A program made the translations under genes and the position numbers. From NCBI GenBank assembly GCA_947579665.1, contig OX388349.1, positions 73,908,841 through 73,972,840 of the forward strand: 64,000 bases of DNA, given 5' to 3'. Below the pieces are notes generated by a model, which made no database searches, was not told where the DNA came from, and was given only the letters and a program-made list of their open reading frames with translations. Origin of the DNA: Sympetrum striolatum. Taxonomy: Eukaryota; Arthropoda; Insecta; Odonata; Libellulidae. Positions 47,501 to 60,453 of the stretch are shown in pieces (within the stretch, counting starts at the first letter, position 1; the number at the start of each line of letters is the position of its first letter).

Positions 47501-49620
47501 GAAATTTAATACCACAACGTACTTCGTGATTATCAACAATCTACTTCGAAGGCGATTGTATGATCCGTTTTATTCGGCAATAAGAATGGTGAGTACTTGT
47601 AAAACCAATAACAAGCTTTTCAGACAATTTATTGTTTTTATTTCTCGGGCAATTGCATGTGCAACGACTCGTGGAAAGAGAAACATACAGTATAGAGAAA
47701 TACATTATGACACTCAGTATCAGAAAACGCATTTACGATGGATATAAAGCTTTAATAATTGACTCAAATAGTAAAGTTGCGTAAAATAGCAGAGTAGCAA
47801 TTCCTAAATGAAATACCTGCTCCTTCATTCGCGAAAATAACAAACAAACAGAAAATTAAAAATTCTACTTATAAATTAGCTGATACAGATCCGCATATTA
47901 AGGCATATTTATTATTACAACTCAATATCCAAGTGTTTTAAAGAAGCATTGGAAGTAATCCCGCAAGTTAATTAAGTAGAGCAACTGGGTATGTATATTA
48001 CATCGGTCTTTGATTGATAGAGTGGCATATAATTCATTCATCATTCTGAAGTAGTGCAAACGGGCACATAGAAAGAATACATTCGATAACGGACTCCTTT
48101 TCGACATGAACTGGTTAATTAAACGTAACACGTACGGTTCACAAATGAGGATAGCTTTGGGATCGAAATGTAAATTTACTTTGATTGACTATTTGCTGGT
48201 AAAAGGGGAATCAAACGGTCGTTTATTTGCTCAAAGCGCGCCTTTGAAGTTCCAAATAATTCTTAGTACTTTTCTCTTTCGGAAATGCTATCGATTAACT
48301 TGAATATTCTGGTCCATAAAAGTTGAGAAACTATACCAACTCATAACCGCATATTTAAACAAAAGCAAATAACATCAACTTTTGAATTATCGCGTTGTAT
48401 CACGCTTCTGCACATATTTAGAATCCATCCTTATCTTGAATTATAAGTAATCGTTTCAGCAAAATCTTTCAAAATTCTGCAAATTTGACAAAAGGTTTGT
48501 AACTAAACTGCGATTATAGTACAATTATTCGCAATGTTATTGCGTAATAATTTCCAATCACTTACGATTGGACCTAATAATTTAATATTTTCAATTTTGG
48601 ATGATCTGACGAGTCGAAATTACTCTTTGAAAATATTTTCCAGTGAATTTTGATGAGCAACAAATTAGTTCACAAATTATTTGTTAAGGAAACCTTTGCA
48701 ACATTCTGCAGCATTCATTGGTAACATATGAAACAATTGCATTCGGCAGTTAATAGACGGTCTGAAAATAAAAGCAGCCCATGGGTAAGTTCCAATAGTG
48801 GAGATTGATGAAGGTGGCGATACAGAGAGAAAGAAAGAGAAATGGGGAGGAAATCGAATAGAGCGAAGGAAAACAAGAAAGGGACAAGATAAATGGAAAA
48901 GGTGTGACTAATCCAAGGAGGAAATTCTCATACGTTTCACTTCTCATTTACCAAGTCGTCCAATTCTCACTTGGAAACGTCTCCTCGTGAGTAAAATACG
49001 TATTGCTTTCACTGCAAATGATCATATATATCAAAATAATCAAAATTTGAATAGAAAAAGATGAGGTATTTTGAAAAATTGAATGGAGCAAACATGTAAA
49101 TACATCTTGTTTACGAGAAATCAGTATTTGAGGGTTTCAATGAGTGTATCATCTGACCTAAGGAAGCCACAAGTATATAAAGGGGAGAAACCAATGTAGC
49201 AATCTTAAGGACATAATGTTGTAAGGACATTATGTTGTAATTTTTCCTCGATTCCTAGTTCCTTGAGAACCTTATTTCTGGAGTTTTCATAAAGAACCTT
49301 CGGTGTAGGGGCCCAACATTCTCAACCTTACAGTTTTGTGAGAATATTCATCTTATCTTTAAAAATTCGTGTTTCCTTTCTTAATTTTCCTATTGCTATT
49401 GGAAATAGCTCCATGTGATTGTCGTCAATGGTGTCGGCATTCCTTTTGCCGACAACTTGGTTGTAGGCGAAAATGTCACACTGATATGATATCTACGTAC
49501 AATGTACATACTAAGTATATCCAATGTGTTACAATTGTATTTACAATGTACATACAATGTATTTTCTAAGGTATGTACACTTTACATAGTTTAGGGTAAA
49601 GGATTTGGTGCTTTCCCAGG
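47501..49620. other. Unannotated stretch
   Basis: A small tandem duplication of a 16-base unit (AAGGACATAATGTTGT) lies at about 49208-49239, and short TGTACATAC-type repeats at 49500-49560. No gene is supported. Confidence 0.45.
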
Positions 49621-49666
49621 GAATATGGTGTAGAAAGTCGGGTTTCCAACCTGGTGATATGCAAGT

Positions 49667-49703
49667 CCGACGTTCCGGCTGCTAACTCCGCAGCCTCCTT
49701 CAG
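49667..49703 (-). other. Decayed hammerhead-like core next to a Penelope-like end
   Basis: The minus strand reads CTGAAGG, then stem GGCTGC / GCAGCC around a seven-base loop, then GGAACGTCGG. The hammerhead core is CUGANGA, stem II, GAAA. Here the last A of the first box is G, and the second box reads GGAA. Penelope-like elements are known to carry hammerhead motifs in their ends, and this lies just past the GIY-YIG region. It is probably no longer able to cleave. Confidence 0.4.
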
Positions 49704-49746
49704 GGATGAAACACCGAAAATGGTGGGGTATATATAGGAACTTCTT

Positions 49747-50110
49747 TCACTTTTTTGATTGGCCGCAGTGATGGCTGGATCGGATTGGCTGTCGGCTCTC
49801 GGAGATTTTCCAAAGGATCGGCTTCAAAGTCTTGTGGAGGGCGAAACCTCTATCTCCATTTCTGTTATTTCCTTCTAATTCGATTTCGATGGATTCTTAA
49901 ATCAGCCGGTCCTGAATCAGTATTTGCGTAGCTTTGCATAGGACAGTCCCTCTAAATTTCATTTGGTGCTGTTGCTCTAAACAACGCTCCGCAATCGCGG
50001 TTGTGTCGCCCAGTTGCACACCCGAGAATACTTTATATTTTCTAACACAAAAGAAACATTCTGTTTGAAAGATGTGGCAACTAAATACAGACGTATGCAA
50101 TACAGTAGGA
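49747..50110 (-). pseudogene. Penelope-like element, GIY-YIG C-terminal relic
   Basis: On the minus strand one frame reads VQLGDTTAIAERCLEQQHQM, TVLCKATQILIQDRLI, a stop, then ESIEIELEGNNRNGDRGFAL and KTLKPILWKI. It ends at a stop complementary to 49747-49749. This order matches the end of Penelope-like proteins after the GIY-YIG nuclease: the '(V/I)RLG...SAIAEHCLE..H.I.F' block, then 'LC.A..Y..RI.KESIEI', then a short 'NR..G..L...WKP.L' tail. One in-frame stop replaces the expected Lys. The GIY-YIG catalytic motifs themselves are beyond the recognisable part, and the reverse transcriptase is absent. Confidence 0.72.
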
Positions 50111-50139
50111 TTTTCTTGAGCTCTCGACTTCTTGGCTTT

Positions 50140-50181
50140 AAAATTAACTATCCCAAGCACATGCTTGGGATAATTGATTTT
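50140..50181. repeat. Compact palindrome
   Basis: ATCCCAAGCA and TGCTTGGGAT around CA pair perfectly. Pairing continues outward for ten more bases with two mismatches. It lies just beyond the Penelope-like relic. Confidence 0.85.
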
Positions 50182-53100
50182 AAATTCCCTGTTTACTCCT
50201 GAGGCCTAAAATTAAATAATTTTAAGTCATTCGCCATTTTCTATCTTAGTTATACAATTTGGATAACACGATGCATACCAAAAGGGAAATTACTTCCTCA
50301 GTAAAATACTCGTTCCTTATTTCCTCTTATAATTTTGTTGGTTTCCTTCTCCTTGTGAGTTTAATTCACTTTAATTGAATGCTTAGAAGGAAAGGGAGGA
50401 GAGCCCTAGGTAATAAAGACATTGCTTAAATCCAGGCCTCTCTCACTGTTCTAAATAAAGACATAACTTTAATCCATGACAGTTCCCTCCTCCATTCCAA
50501 TCCCAGCATTCCTTTTGCCGCCGCACATTCCTCCTTTGAACATGGGCCCCCCAGGGACTGATCGAAATTTATTGGGTGACGTCACTCGCCGGAGTGATTT
50601 CCTTCAAAATTCGTTCTTTAAATGCTCTTCAATCATTCTTTCCTGAGCGACAAAAGGGCTCTTTTAATGCCCTCCCGTGCCTTCATTTTTCAACGAAAAA
50701 CCAGGGTTCCGAGAGCCAATCCATGGTTTGAGAGTGCTTCTCGTAGAATGCGAGAAGATGTTAGCTAGACGATGGCGTTAAACAAGGGAAACACGTGATT
50801 GAAAGTTACCTAATTTTCGAGGAAATACGGACGAGTAACATTAAGCGAATCTAAGGAATTTAGCACTTCTAAACAATTCCGAATTTAGAAACATTTTCGG
50901 CTTAAATAAGTTAGGATGCTACATATTTTTTTCAGTAATTACCAAATGCGCATATACTCGTAAACGAATAACAAAAAAGCATGGCTCATTACCAAATTAA
51001 CTTCAAATAAATAACACTTTTTGTGTAATTATTCTGTAATTTTAAAAAAATGAGGTTTTGCTGAAAAAGTATATCCAATTTATTTTTCCTTTAAAGCTAT
51101 TTCATAGTTATTTTTTAAATGTCATGAAATTTAAATAGGTAAAAACATGATTGATTTGCCACGATATTTCTCTGAAATGCGCAAATATTTGCATACGTGT
51201 GATGACGCCATTACGTGCCCCAAAACCAGTTTTGCTCTCACTAGCATAAAAGTATGTAATTTATAAGTCAGTCATATGATATAACTTAAGAGCTAAAGCT
51301 TATTTTGTGATTACAAACCAATTCTTTGAATGAACTCATGATGATGTAATGAAAACATGACTTGGGATAATCGTGAACATCTCCAGGAAAGACATAACAT
51401 TCAACGATTAATTTCCTTTTCAAATTATTGGCAACTTTTGACTAAAACGGGGATACCTTTTTCAAAAAGCTTGATGCTAAATGCAGAAAATCACCTTGAT
51501 GTTACATAAGCACATCAATATATCGTTAAACTGATAAATATTGGTAGGATTTAAGATTCCGCGAAAATATAGACTCTCTAGAATGGGTTATTTTAGAGTT
51601 TAGCGGTTAATATTTAATGATGAACTTCCTTGTTGAAATAAAAAGTCAGTTTTTAGGTTCTCGCGAAGTAATATTCGTAAACAAACAACTTAACCCACTC
51701 CAGTACAATTAATTTTTCCCGTAGAGAACTTTCTGCCAAAAAATAGTAAATAGTGCAATACTTAATCAATCCGATTAAAGCTTTAATGCGCAGGACCGTA
51801 AGTAAAGTTAAGCTTTATTAAACGTGATTACTCTGTTTTAATTTTTATATGGATAATGCAGTCTCTAACTTTAAAGAAATGAAGACGAAAGCTGTATAAT
51901 ACGTTTTTAACCGTTTCCAGTTAATTTTCAGATAATCTATCGACGTACACTTGTAACATACAAAAGGAGGAAACGGACCATTTCGAGGGCTAAGATAATA
52001 CGCCTCGGAGATGTCCAAAGACGAGATCAAATGGAGCAAAAAAGAAGCCGGTCCTCATTCGAGATCACTTATAAATTCTGAAGTAGTCTCCCGAATGAAT
52101 ATTATCCTTATCTAAAATCCTTCCTAAACGACTCAGCATATCTTTTACGGCGATCTAATTTTCCCAAAAAACAGGGATCAGTGAATGCAGGTGATTTTAA
52201 GGGAATGTTTGAAAACGATCTAAGAGCGGGAAATTGAACCACGTTCTGCTTGAAATAAACGTATCTGTGGCTTAAAAATGGAATCTTGTTAAATTATAGT
52301 GAATTGAAATTTTGTTCCCTGTTCAGGGGAAACAAGACTGTTTATAAAGCGTATTGATGAATGAAATGGCTCCTGATCTCTCTTAACTCATTCTCTCGCC
52401 ATTATTCTTTGAATCAGCAGAAGTTGGTCATTCCTTAGTCTTTGATGACTAACAGATTGCAAAGTTGACAAATATAATTAGTTGATCAGCTTAAAACATG
52501 TATTTATTCATTGCAATGAGAAAAAGTAATAACGATAGACGTAATATTCAAAATAAATTTTCAAGGATGCACCTTTATAAGTAGAACACTAATTAAAATA
52601 TTGAAAATTCAAAGTTAAATTGAACTAATTTCGAGGAAATAGCGTCTTGGAAGAGATTTAACGTTATGTGACACAGTTTTTCATTGGATGAGGAATGCTG
52701 TCAAGTCTGGGATAATAAGAGCCGATTGATATTTTAAACAGAGTAGGTATCACTCACCATGCTTACTCACATAGGCGTTGTAGGATATTTTAACAAAATG
52801 GTTCTAGATAAATCAATTTTGATTTCAACAAAGGATACTTGCGTTAAGAATTGGTATGAAAATCAGTGTTTTAAACATTCAGTTTGATTATAATTAGAGA
52901 TGACATATAGAGGAAGGTAGCCGATGGACTGTTGCCTAAATTGAGCCGCATTCGAATGTCCTCCTCTATGAGTATATCAAGCAGTTGAGTTGGCAGTACT
53001 AGATGGTGATACCATCTAGGGCACGTAACAAGACCGTCCAAGAGTTGGAGTCATTTTTCCGATGTGTGCGGTCGTGTGGATTAGTAAAGGCACAAAGCGG

Positions 53101-53277
53101 GGATTAAAACACTTTCACCTTACTGGCTAGGGAATAGTATGCAAGATGGTGAGTTGGATTTTTTTTCGAGAACTTGGACTCACACAATGTAACTTACTTC
53201 ACTGCAACCATCCAGTCTCTAATAATAAGGGGCAGGATGGTTCAGCGGCCACCGGATCCAACCTAGGCAACTGTGAG
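50182..53277. other. Unannotated stretch
   Basis: About 3 kb with no recognised gene or repeat. A 9-bp palindrome, CTAGATGGT/ACCATCTAG, lies near 53006-53026. Confidence 0.45.
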
Positions 53278-53468
53278 TCCAAATTAGGCGACCGGTTCCC
53301 CAATTGTACCATTTGCATTAGTTCTGTTTTTCCACTTAATTTATCACATTAGTAATACATTTCAAATATATTACTAACAGATGAAATTTGAAACTATGAA
53401 GTACATTATACAGCTTTAGTAATGGAGATATACAGGAAAAAAATGGTCCAAATTAGGCAACCTTCCCC
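53278..53468. repeat. Pair of pogo-like end sequences in direct orientation
   Basis: TCCAAATTAGGCGACCGGTT next to CCCCA at 53278-53302, and TCCAAATTAGGCAACCTTCC next to CCT at 53447-53469. The second, read on the minus strand, resembles the GGGGAAGGT terminus at 4011. Confidence 0.4.
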
Positions 53469-53469
53469 T

Positions 53470-55251
53470 ACTGATGGAAAGATATCGGGAAATCTCAAAT
53501 TTTAAAGACGCTTTAACAAGAACTTCTTATTTTTCTAAACTGTTTCATCAAATTATGAGTACGTTTGCAAGTAATGATGAATTTACATACATATACCTAC
53601 AATATGTAGTTTAATTTTCATTTTAGATTAACATTTATTCTATTTCTTTCATCAACTGACGCTTACTATATGGGAGTTTTTAATTTTTACAGGAAAGAAG
53701 TTGACATATTCACCGTGACCCCGAATCGGTTGGTTCCTTTTCTGAACCAATTTTTTACTAACGACCGTCCACTTGGAAATTACATTGCTTTTGTCCATGT
53801 GTTCAGGGTTATACTCCTATAATTTCGTATTTCACCTCAAAGGTAATAATGCAATTTGGTTTCACTGCGAACATGCCGACCTACGCTAATATTTATGATT
53901 TTCGCTCACCTTATGAAGACTTAAAATTTTAATGGCGAGTTTCTCATCACTCGCTGTCATGAAAAAAAAAATTGTCGTTTCAATTTTCGTTTGCAGTGTG
54001 ACGAAGGGATTCTAAGGCGCAAACGGGAGAGTTAATGATTACCAACATATCACGTCAATATCCTGGTGAATTGAGACCTTTACAAACAACACTTGCATAG
54101 ATGTGTGAACGTTAATCTCTACATAAATATTTTGACCTAAAACTTAATTTCTAAGATGACCATCGAAATCTACCATGAATTCATACTTTTATTTTTAGTT
54201 TCAGCTATATACATACATAAATGGTGCGGCAAGCAATATGCAATATGTATACGCGTGTATGTTAAATTTATTTATAATAAATCCAATTATGCTAGTCAAT
54301 TCGAAATCTAAGTAAACCATAAGATCGATGACGTGTATAAATGTTAAGATTTATCAAATTGTATATCTGACCGCATAGAGTCACTACATTAATGAAACAC
54401 TCGTAAACAGAAAGAAACACTTTTTGAAAGTCTCGCATTTTATGACTATGACTTATAAATTACGTTTGACATTTGTCTTCTGTGAAAGCAAACACGAGCA
54501 TCCGAGAAAGTGAAGAATACGGGGTTCGATGTAACTATCGAAAGACGGTGATATTTGCATGGAATTTTGTGATGTTGAATAATCGCAAATAGCCAAACAT
54601 CACTATAAATGACCAAGTTTTCTAAAGATGCTGCAGATTCAATCTTTCCCTTCAGCTGCATTCACAGCGCCTTGTTCAAGGAGCGGCCAGCTTTGCAGCA
54701 TCTCGAGATGAGAGGAAGTGGCAGATAAAAGGATAAGAAGGAATGGAAGATGTGCGTGGAGGTGACTTCTTAAATCCGGAAGGTGTCGGATGGAGGCGTG
54801 AGAACCAGAGCGGATGGCTGCTCCACCCCTCCACACGAAATCCCTTCCAACGCACGTCGCGCAGGAAATATTCTTCCCGGTGCTGATCCATGAATATATG
54901 CAACGATTTATGTATACTTGCATGCTTTATTTGTTCACGCTGAAAGGGTGTTGCCGTATTGGAGAATGAGGGACACATGTAGCTGCAGATTTTTCCTTCC
55001 GTCGGAAGAGAGAAGAATTGCAGCGTTCGGATCTGTATTTATAGATTTCGGAGAATTCGATTATTATTAAAGAACTGAATCGACCAAAGCAAGTTGGCAA
55101 CCAAATCTCGCCGTACATACTTATACATTTACCAATGGTACAATCCATTATAATGTATAATGTACATGATGGCTTTATGGCATTATTCAATTGCCAATTT
55201 CACCATTACCACCATTCTATATACATTATCTTTATATATAATTTCCGAAGT
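53470..55251. other. Unannotated stretch
   Basis: Overlapping minus-strand frames at 54446-55190 show no domains. No repeat is recognised. Confidence 0.45.
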
Positions 55252-55286
55252 GTCCGTCCGTCCGTCCGTCCGTCTGTCCGTCCGTC
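55252..55286 (+). repeat. GTCC tetranucleotide microsatellite
   Basis: About eight GTCC units with one GTCT interruption, followed by a C run. Confidence 0.95.
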
Positions 55287-55383
55287 CCCCCCTTTATTTC
55301 AGAAACGGTTTGACTTAGAGATTCGAAACAAACTGCATTGTGTTTCTACGAGTTAGAAACCCCTAGGAAAACTGTTCCCATTA

Positions 55384-55660
55384 CTAAGAAAGCCCGGGTT
55401 CGAACCCAGGAGTCCATAATACGGTTCCATAAGGAATACACGTAAACTTCACTTTTATCGCTTGCAGGCTTTGTTTCTTTCGCAAAATTAAATTAGTAAC
55501 ACAAGTCGTACAAAGTCGAGACAAGTACCAAAAGAAAGGAAATTGAATGGAGATTCTTATTTCAGTCGTAGAATATCGTTTACGATTCGAAATTGTAAAC
55601 ATTTTGATAAAATGCACCAATATTTTATCAATATTTTGATGTTGTAAACAACTCATCTCC
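55384..55660 (-). repeat. SINE-like repeat, family C, copy 3
   Basis: Reverse complement matches 29036-29310 over most of its length. A GGGTTCGAACCC B-box palindrome lies at 55395-55406. The 92-codon frame here is repeat-derived. Confidence 0.6.
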
Positions 55661-55675
55661 ATGACGACCTAAGCA

Positions 55676-55760
55676 ATTTTTACTTTCTCCCTATACGTAG
55701 TATAGAGAAGACCTCCAGATTTCGACGGAAATAGATGTTTTGGGGCCCATAGAGCATGTT
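55676..55760 (-). repeat. Family X right-end fragment
   Basis: TTTTTACTTTCTCCCTATAC, then AGTATAGAGAAG and TTTCGACGGAAATAGATGTT, is the reverse complement of the terminal hairpin and right segment of family X. The rest of the element is absent. Confidence 0.65.
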
Positions 55761-56861
55761 TATCTATTTTCCCTGTTAGCTGTTTAGCTGTTTTATTATG
55801 GGAGAGACACTTTTTAGATCCTAACCCGAAATGTTTCATGAAAAATTAGGATTTTGGGATAACAACTCACGGTAATGATACGGCGAATGTTTTAAGAAAA
55901 GTATTTGACGCAATATGGCAATATATTCTTGAGAAACAGCAAAGGGTAGGGACTAATTTATGAATTATCTCTGTAATTATATATCACCTGTGATCAGAAT
56001 ATATATAGTAGTCTTCCAAAGGTTCCTCGAAAGTCTCCAAGTCGTAAGCACAATTCTGAAACAAAATATCTACCAAATATGTACTGTAATATGATTCTAA
56101 GCTAAGAGACTGAGGAGGCCGTTTCCGTTCCATTGTTGCATATCGTCATATTCAGGACAGCGAGTATCCCACTCCTTTGATAAGCGTGGTTAGCCAGGAA
56201 TAATAAGATCTGTTTTAAGTCCTAATGTTTGCTGATTTGACAAAATGAGAAGAAAACAAACGATGCACTAAATCATTCACGTAAAGAGGTTACGCCTTTT
56301 CGGTGCCACGCTATTGATCAGCAATCGCTTCAAATGGAAGGATAAAACAGATCCGTGCCATTTATCGACCCCATTCGGTGGTCTTTTGACAAGCAACGGG
56401 CTATTAATTTTTTAGTCGAGCCAAAAGAAAGGACGGAAAGAGAGCTGGCTTATTCAGAAGTCGATCATCGCGAATATTCATTAAATTCCGGCTGAATGCG
56501 GCACACAGGTGGCGGCTCTGATTGATCGGTCATCAATGAAAGATCTTTTCCGCTACGGATGAGGTTGTGCAAAGAATTAACGATGAGGATCCTAAAACGT
56601 CAGAACCACAAAAATGACGATTCCTGCTTAAATAACGAATTGCCGTTGAATGGCGTCTCATTCACGGAACGTGTTTATAAAGTGCCATTTGTCAAAACGG
56701 CACCTGAATAACTAAAATTTGCGTGATTTGAAATTTGCCCATTTCATGCGATTTTGTAGAGCATATAAAATATAAATAGCAGCGCAAAATTAAGTTCGCA
56801 GTTGTAGAAACAGTAATTAGGTAATTCTACCAATTTTAATTTTTCTTTACCTATTATTTTT
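55761..56861. other. Unannotated stretch
   Basis: The segment 56100-56720 is of mixed composition and shows no repeat relation. No coding content is recognised. Confidence 0.4.
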
Positions 56862-58090
56862 CAGCCCTTCCCTCGACTACAGCCTTGTCATGATGAAACG
56901 GCTTGCATGTTCCTTTGACCTAAAGAGCAAGACTGGCTGGAATATAGTTCCTGGTATGGTACCCATGCCAGAAAGATCAATAATTGGGGGCCAGACGAAT
57001 GGTAGTCTGTACCTATGTGAGGCGGCTGCAAAGGCGTCCCAGTGGGGCGGCCGCGGCCCTAATGAGTGTTGATGTCACGATAAAAACACCGTTGAGGAAG
57101 GCAACGGGAGACCACCTCGACTACTTATCCCATGTCATGATATACGATCATAATAATATTGGTACAGGCAAATGAACTCAGCCTTCTAGGATGAGTGTCA
57201 AGCCCGGCAGTGGTGGGAGCAAGGACATCTCGGTCGTCATTCCACGAAACCCTTACACAAGGAACGACAACAAAAGAAGAGAGAAGATGGAAACAAGGGT
57301 TGGGACCTGGAATGTTAGGAAAATGCTTAGAAAAGGGAAATTGGAAAACGTAAAGTTAGAAATGAAAAGGTCCAACATTAATGAACTATGATTATACGAA
57401 GTGCGGTGGAAAGACGAGGGAGACCTCAGGAGCGAAGATGTTAGAGTCATTTTCAGTGGGGGAAGTGTTAGCCAGAGGGAAGTATCTGTAGTGTTGGATA
57501 AGGAAAACGGAGAATCCGTGATAGACACCGAGCTAATAAGCGAACGGGTTATGTCGGTAGAAGTAATGTCTGAACCGGTAAACACGGTTATAGTTCAGGC
57601 GTACTTGCCCAAGAGTAATTACTGTGAAGATGATGTAGACATGGTTTATGAACAAATAGAGGAGGTTAGGGGAAGGGTTAAGGGCAATAAGAACCTCGTT
57701 GTAATGGGAGACTGGAACGCGGTAGTCGGGCAAGGCAAAGATGAGAGAATTCGGTTTAGGGAAAAGGAACGACAGAGGACAGAAACAGATAGACTTTTGC
57801 AAGAGAATAATCTCTGCATCACAAACACACTCTTTCAGCACCACAGCAGACGGAGGTACACATGGAAAAAGCCCGGGGATAAAGATAGGCACTAAATTGA
57901 TTACATTTTGGTGAGAAAGAGGTTCAGAAATAGTGTTAAAAACTCGCAAAGTTATCCTGGTGCTGATGTCGATTCGGATCATAACCAGTTCTTGATGAAA
58001 ACCGAGCTTAAGTTTCAAAAGATCCTTTGGCTAAAACATACGCCAAAATGGAATTTAGAAGCTCTAAGGTCCGGGTACTCAACCTTTTTT
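56862..58090 (+). mobile_element. 5' part of an RTE-like LINE
   Basis: Contains a GC-richer leader (56862-57286) with stops in all frames, then the endonuclease region described below, then a short PKWNLEALRS segment of the linker before the reverse transcriptase. No reverse transcriptase follows, so the 3' part has been lost. Confidence 0.7.
57287..58068 (+). pseudogene. LINE APE-type endonuclease, two stops
   Basis: From METRVGTWNVRKM the frame runs without any frameshift to PKWNLEALRS. It is cut only by stops at 57389-57391 (after NINEL) and 57893-57895 (after DKDRH). The exonuclease-endonuclease-phosphatase motifs are in order: GTWNV, YEVRW (catalytic Glu at 57398-57400), VVMGDWNAVVG (57701-57733, Asp 57710, Asn 57716), IDYILV, and DSDHN (Asp 57977-57979, His 57980-57982). 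All visible catalytic residues are kept. In an intact element this domain nicks the target DNA to start reverse transcription. The best frame match is to RTE-type endonuclease-reverse transcriptases, often misannotated as craniofacial development protein 2-like. Confidence 0.88.
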
Positions 58091-60453
58091 TGGCGCCCAG
58101 GCAACTAAGGGCGACATTTTAGATATTTTTATATATTCCTCTCGATGAATTCTGCGGCTATCAACAGTTATCTCATATCTTGCTAATTGAGCTTAAGTAA
58201 GCTTAGCTTCAGGAATCTCGGATTTAGGAGTTGTATACTTTCTTCTTCTTAAAATCTCATTTTGCCGATGAAAATTAGACTGGAGGACTTAACAAATATG
58301 GATTTTCTGAATTGTGAGAAAGCATCGTCTGGAGGGAATATTTTAAATATTTTTTCTAGGAGAAGTGTAAGCTACATCCAAGTTCCAATTAGCACGTGAA
58401 TTAATTTTACTTAGTCACTAAAACAAGGCGTGAAAATAAATTAATAATTTAATAGTACTAGCTAATATGGATTCAATTTTTCCTGAATACCATCCTTCCT
58501 GATGATTGCTACGCTGGTATGGAAGCTGTAAGAGGGGTTCCCGGCGGGAGTCCACGCGAGAAATAAGCTGTAGAAGCACTTTTAGCAATAATACCGAGGT
58601 GGTGAAAAATATTATCTTTCTTATGGGATGAAATGTGACGGTGCTTCTTCTTTTAGCCCTTGTACGTCATTTTGTGTAAGCAGCAGAAAACTACCTCGCT
58701 CATCATCCAGTATAGTAAAGCTCCAGTCTAAAACCTATTGTAAAATATTATTATACCTGATGGTAGTTTAGGTTTCAAGCTGCTTTCCGGGATAGGACTG
58801 CACCCGCATAGCTTGAGATGTTTTCCAGATTTAGAAGAACTGTAATTATCTGCCAGTCAGAGCAAAAGGGAGCAACCAGAGAATCGAATGGAATCGTTTC
58901 GCAATGAGATTAAATAACTGTTGATAGCCGCAGATGCAGGAATTAATCGATAGGACCACTTTTCCGCTGATATTTAAGTCATTTGATGGTCTTTATTATT
59001 TTCATAAAGTCGATTTTCCGTCAAAGGCCAACGACACATAATAAATCAGACGCAATTACCTCCTGAAACATACCGCCTTCCCCTATATTTATTTAGATAT
59101 GCATTCTGTCCTTTCAGACTTTATCGGCTATAGAATCTTAAAAGCATACCCTGTTACCCTCAAGATAAGTGCTTTTCTTTCCTGAACATTCATAATTTTA
59201 CACGATGAGTTTTTACTCGGACTTTCAATATCAACAAGAGAAGAGGTCAAAAGAAGTTGACGAGATTTTAAGGGTCAATTATATGCACTCATTTAAGTGC
59301 TCATTATATACACTATTTAAGTGCTATTAAAACTTGTATGTGCCTATGTGAATGTATTATGCTGATGTGTTTTTATGGAATTTGTTCTACTCTTTTGTTT
59401 TTGTTAAGCATTGGCTCTTCATCTGCCAGGTTTATAGCTCGCCTCGTTTATATTTTCGAAGGAATAATATACCGCATTTCTATACGTCTTATCAATGGGG
59501 AAGTCTCACAGCGAGAATCGACAGACTGCTTTGAAGTCAGTCTTTCATTTCTAAAAAATTCTTTGTAGGCATCTATTGATAATTAGTAGAATAATTAGAA
59601 AGAAAAATAATTTTTAAATATCGAATATTTTTCTTAACTACCGATAGGAGTTCTTCAAAATATTTACCACTTTCTGGTAGCGTTTGTTTTCATCCACAAC
59701 ATTCTATCTTGATCTAATTTATACCTATTTCTGTGATTTATGCAATCCATGCAAGCATCATAAAATTATTTTTCAGCTGCTTTAAGATAATGCACTAACA
59801 GTTGCACATAAATATCATAAGTTCTCTCATTTCAACAAGTTGTTGTGAACTATTACTCTCCTGTCATTCATGAGAATTTTACTAATAATTTAATTCGGAA
59901 AAAGAGAGTTGACCACATATTTGAGATGTGGGTTGAGTTCAAATCAAATCAAATTCAAAAATACATCGGAAAGGTCTAAGATGTATTGGATCTCAGGAGT
60001 TATCGGCTCTAATTTTCGGAGTGCCTACTTCAAAAAGGAAGTCCGATAGCATGTTTTATGAAATATAGAGGATATGTTCACGCAAAATTCATCATTCTCC
60101 ACACCTTCACAATAATGATCACATGCAAATACTCATGGAGGTATCACTTGAAAAACATTCCATCCGATCCCCCTCATAACGGAGAAAATAAACTGATATT
60201 CGATCGCATCGGAGCAAATTCCGAAACAAAGTTCTTTTTTGCCGTCATTTTCATCGAATCCTCGGAATTAACGGTTCGCGAGAGAGAACTAAAACATTCA
60301 ATAACGTCTGCAGGCGACAAAAATACCGAGTTTCAATTATTCTAACGCCTCCATCCGGGTTTGTGTTTGCGTGTACTTAGGCGCCGAAAGAGAAACGAGG
60401 AGATAATTGAACGGAGAATTTTTTAAAAGCTCGTTCCTTTTCGCCGTTCTCTC
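58091..60453. other. Mostly unannotated
   Basis: A weak match to the ACTACCTC...CATC core of the family S repeat lies near 58686-58711. The 95-codon frame at 60058-60345 has no recognisable domain. Confidence 0.45.
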
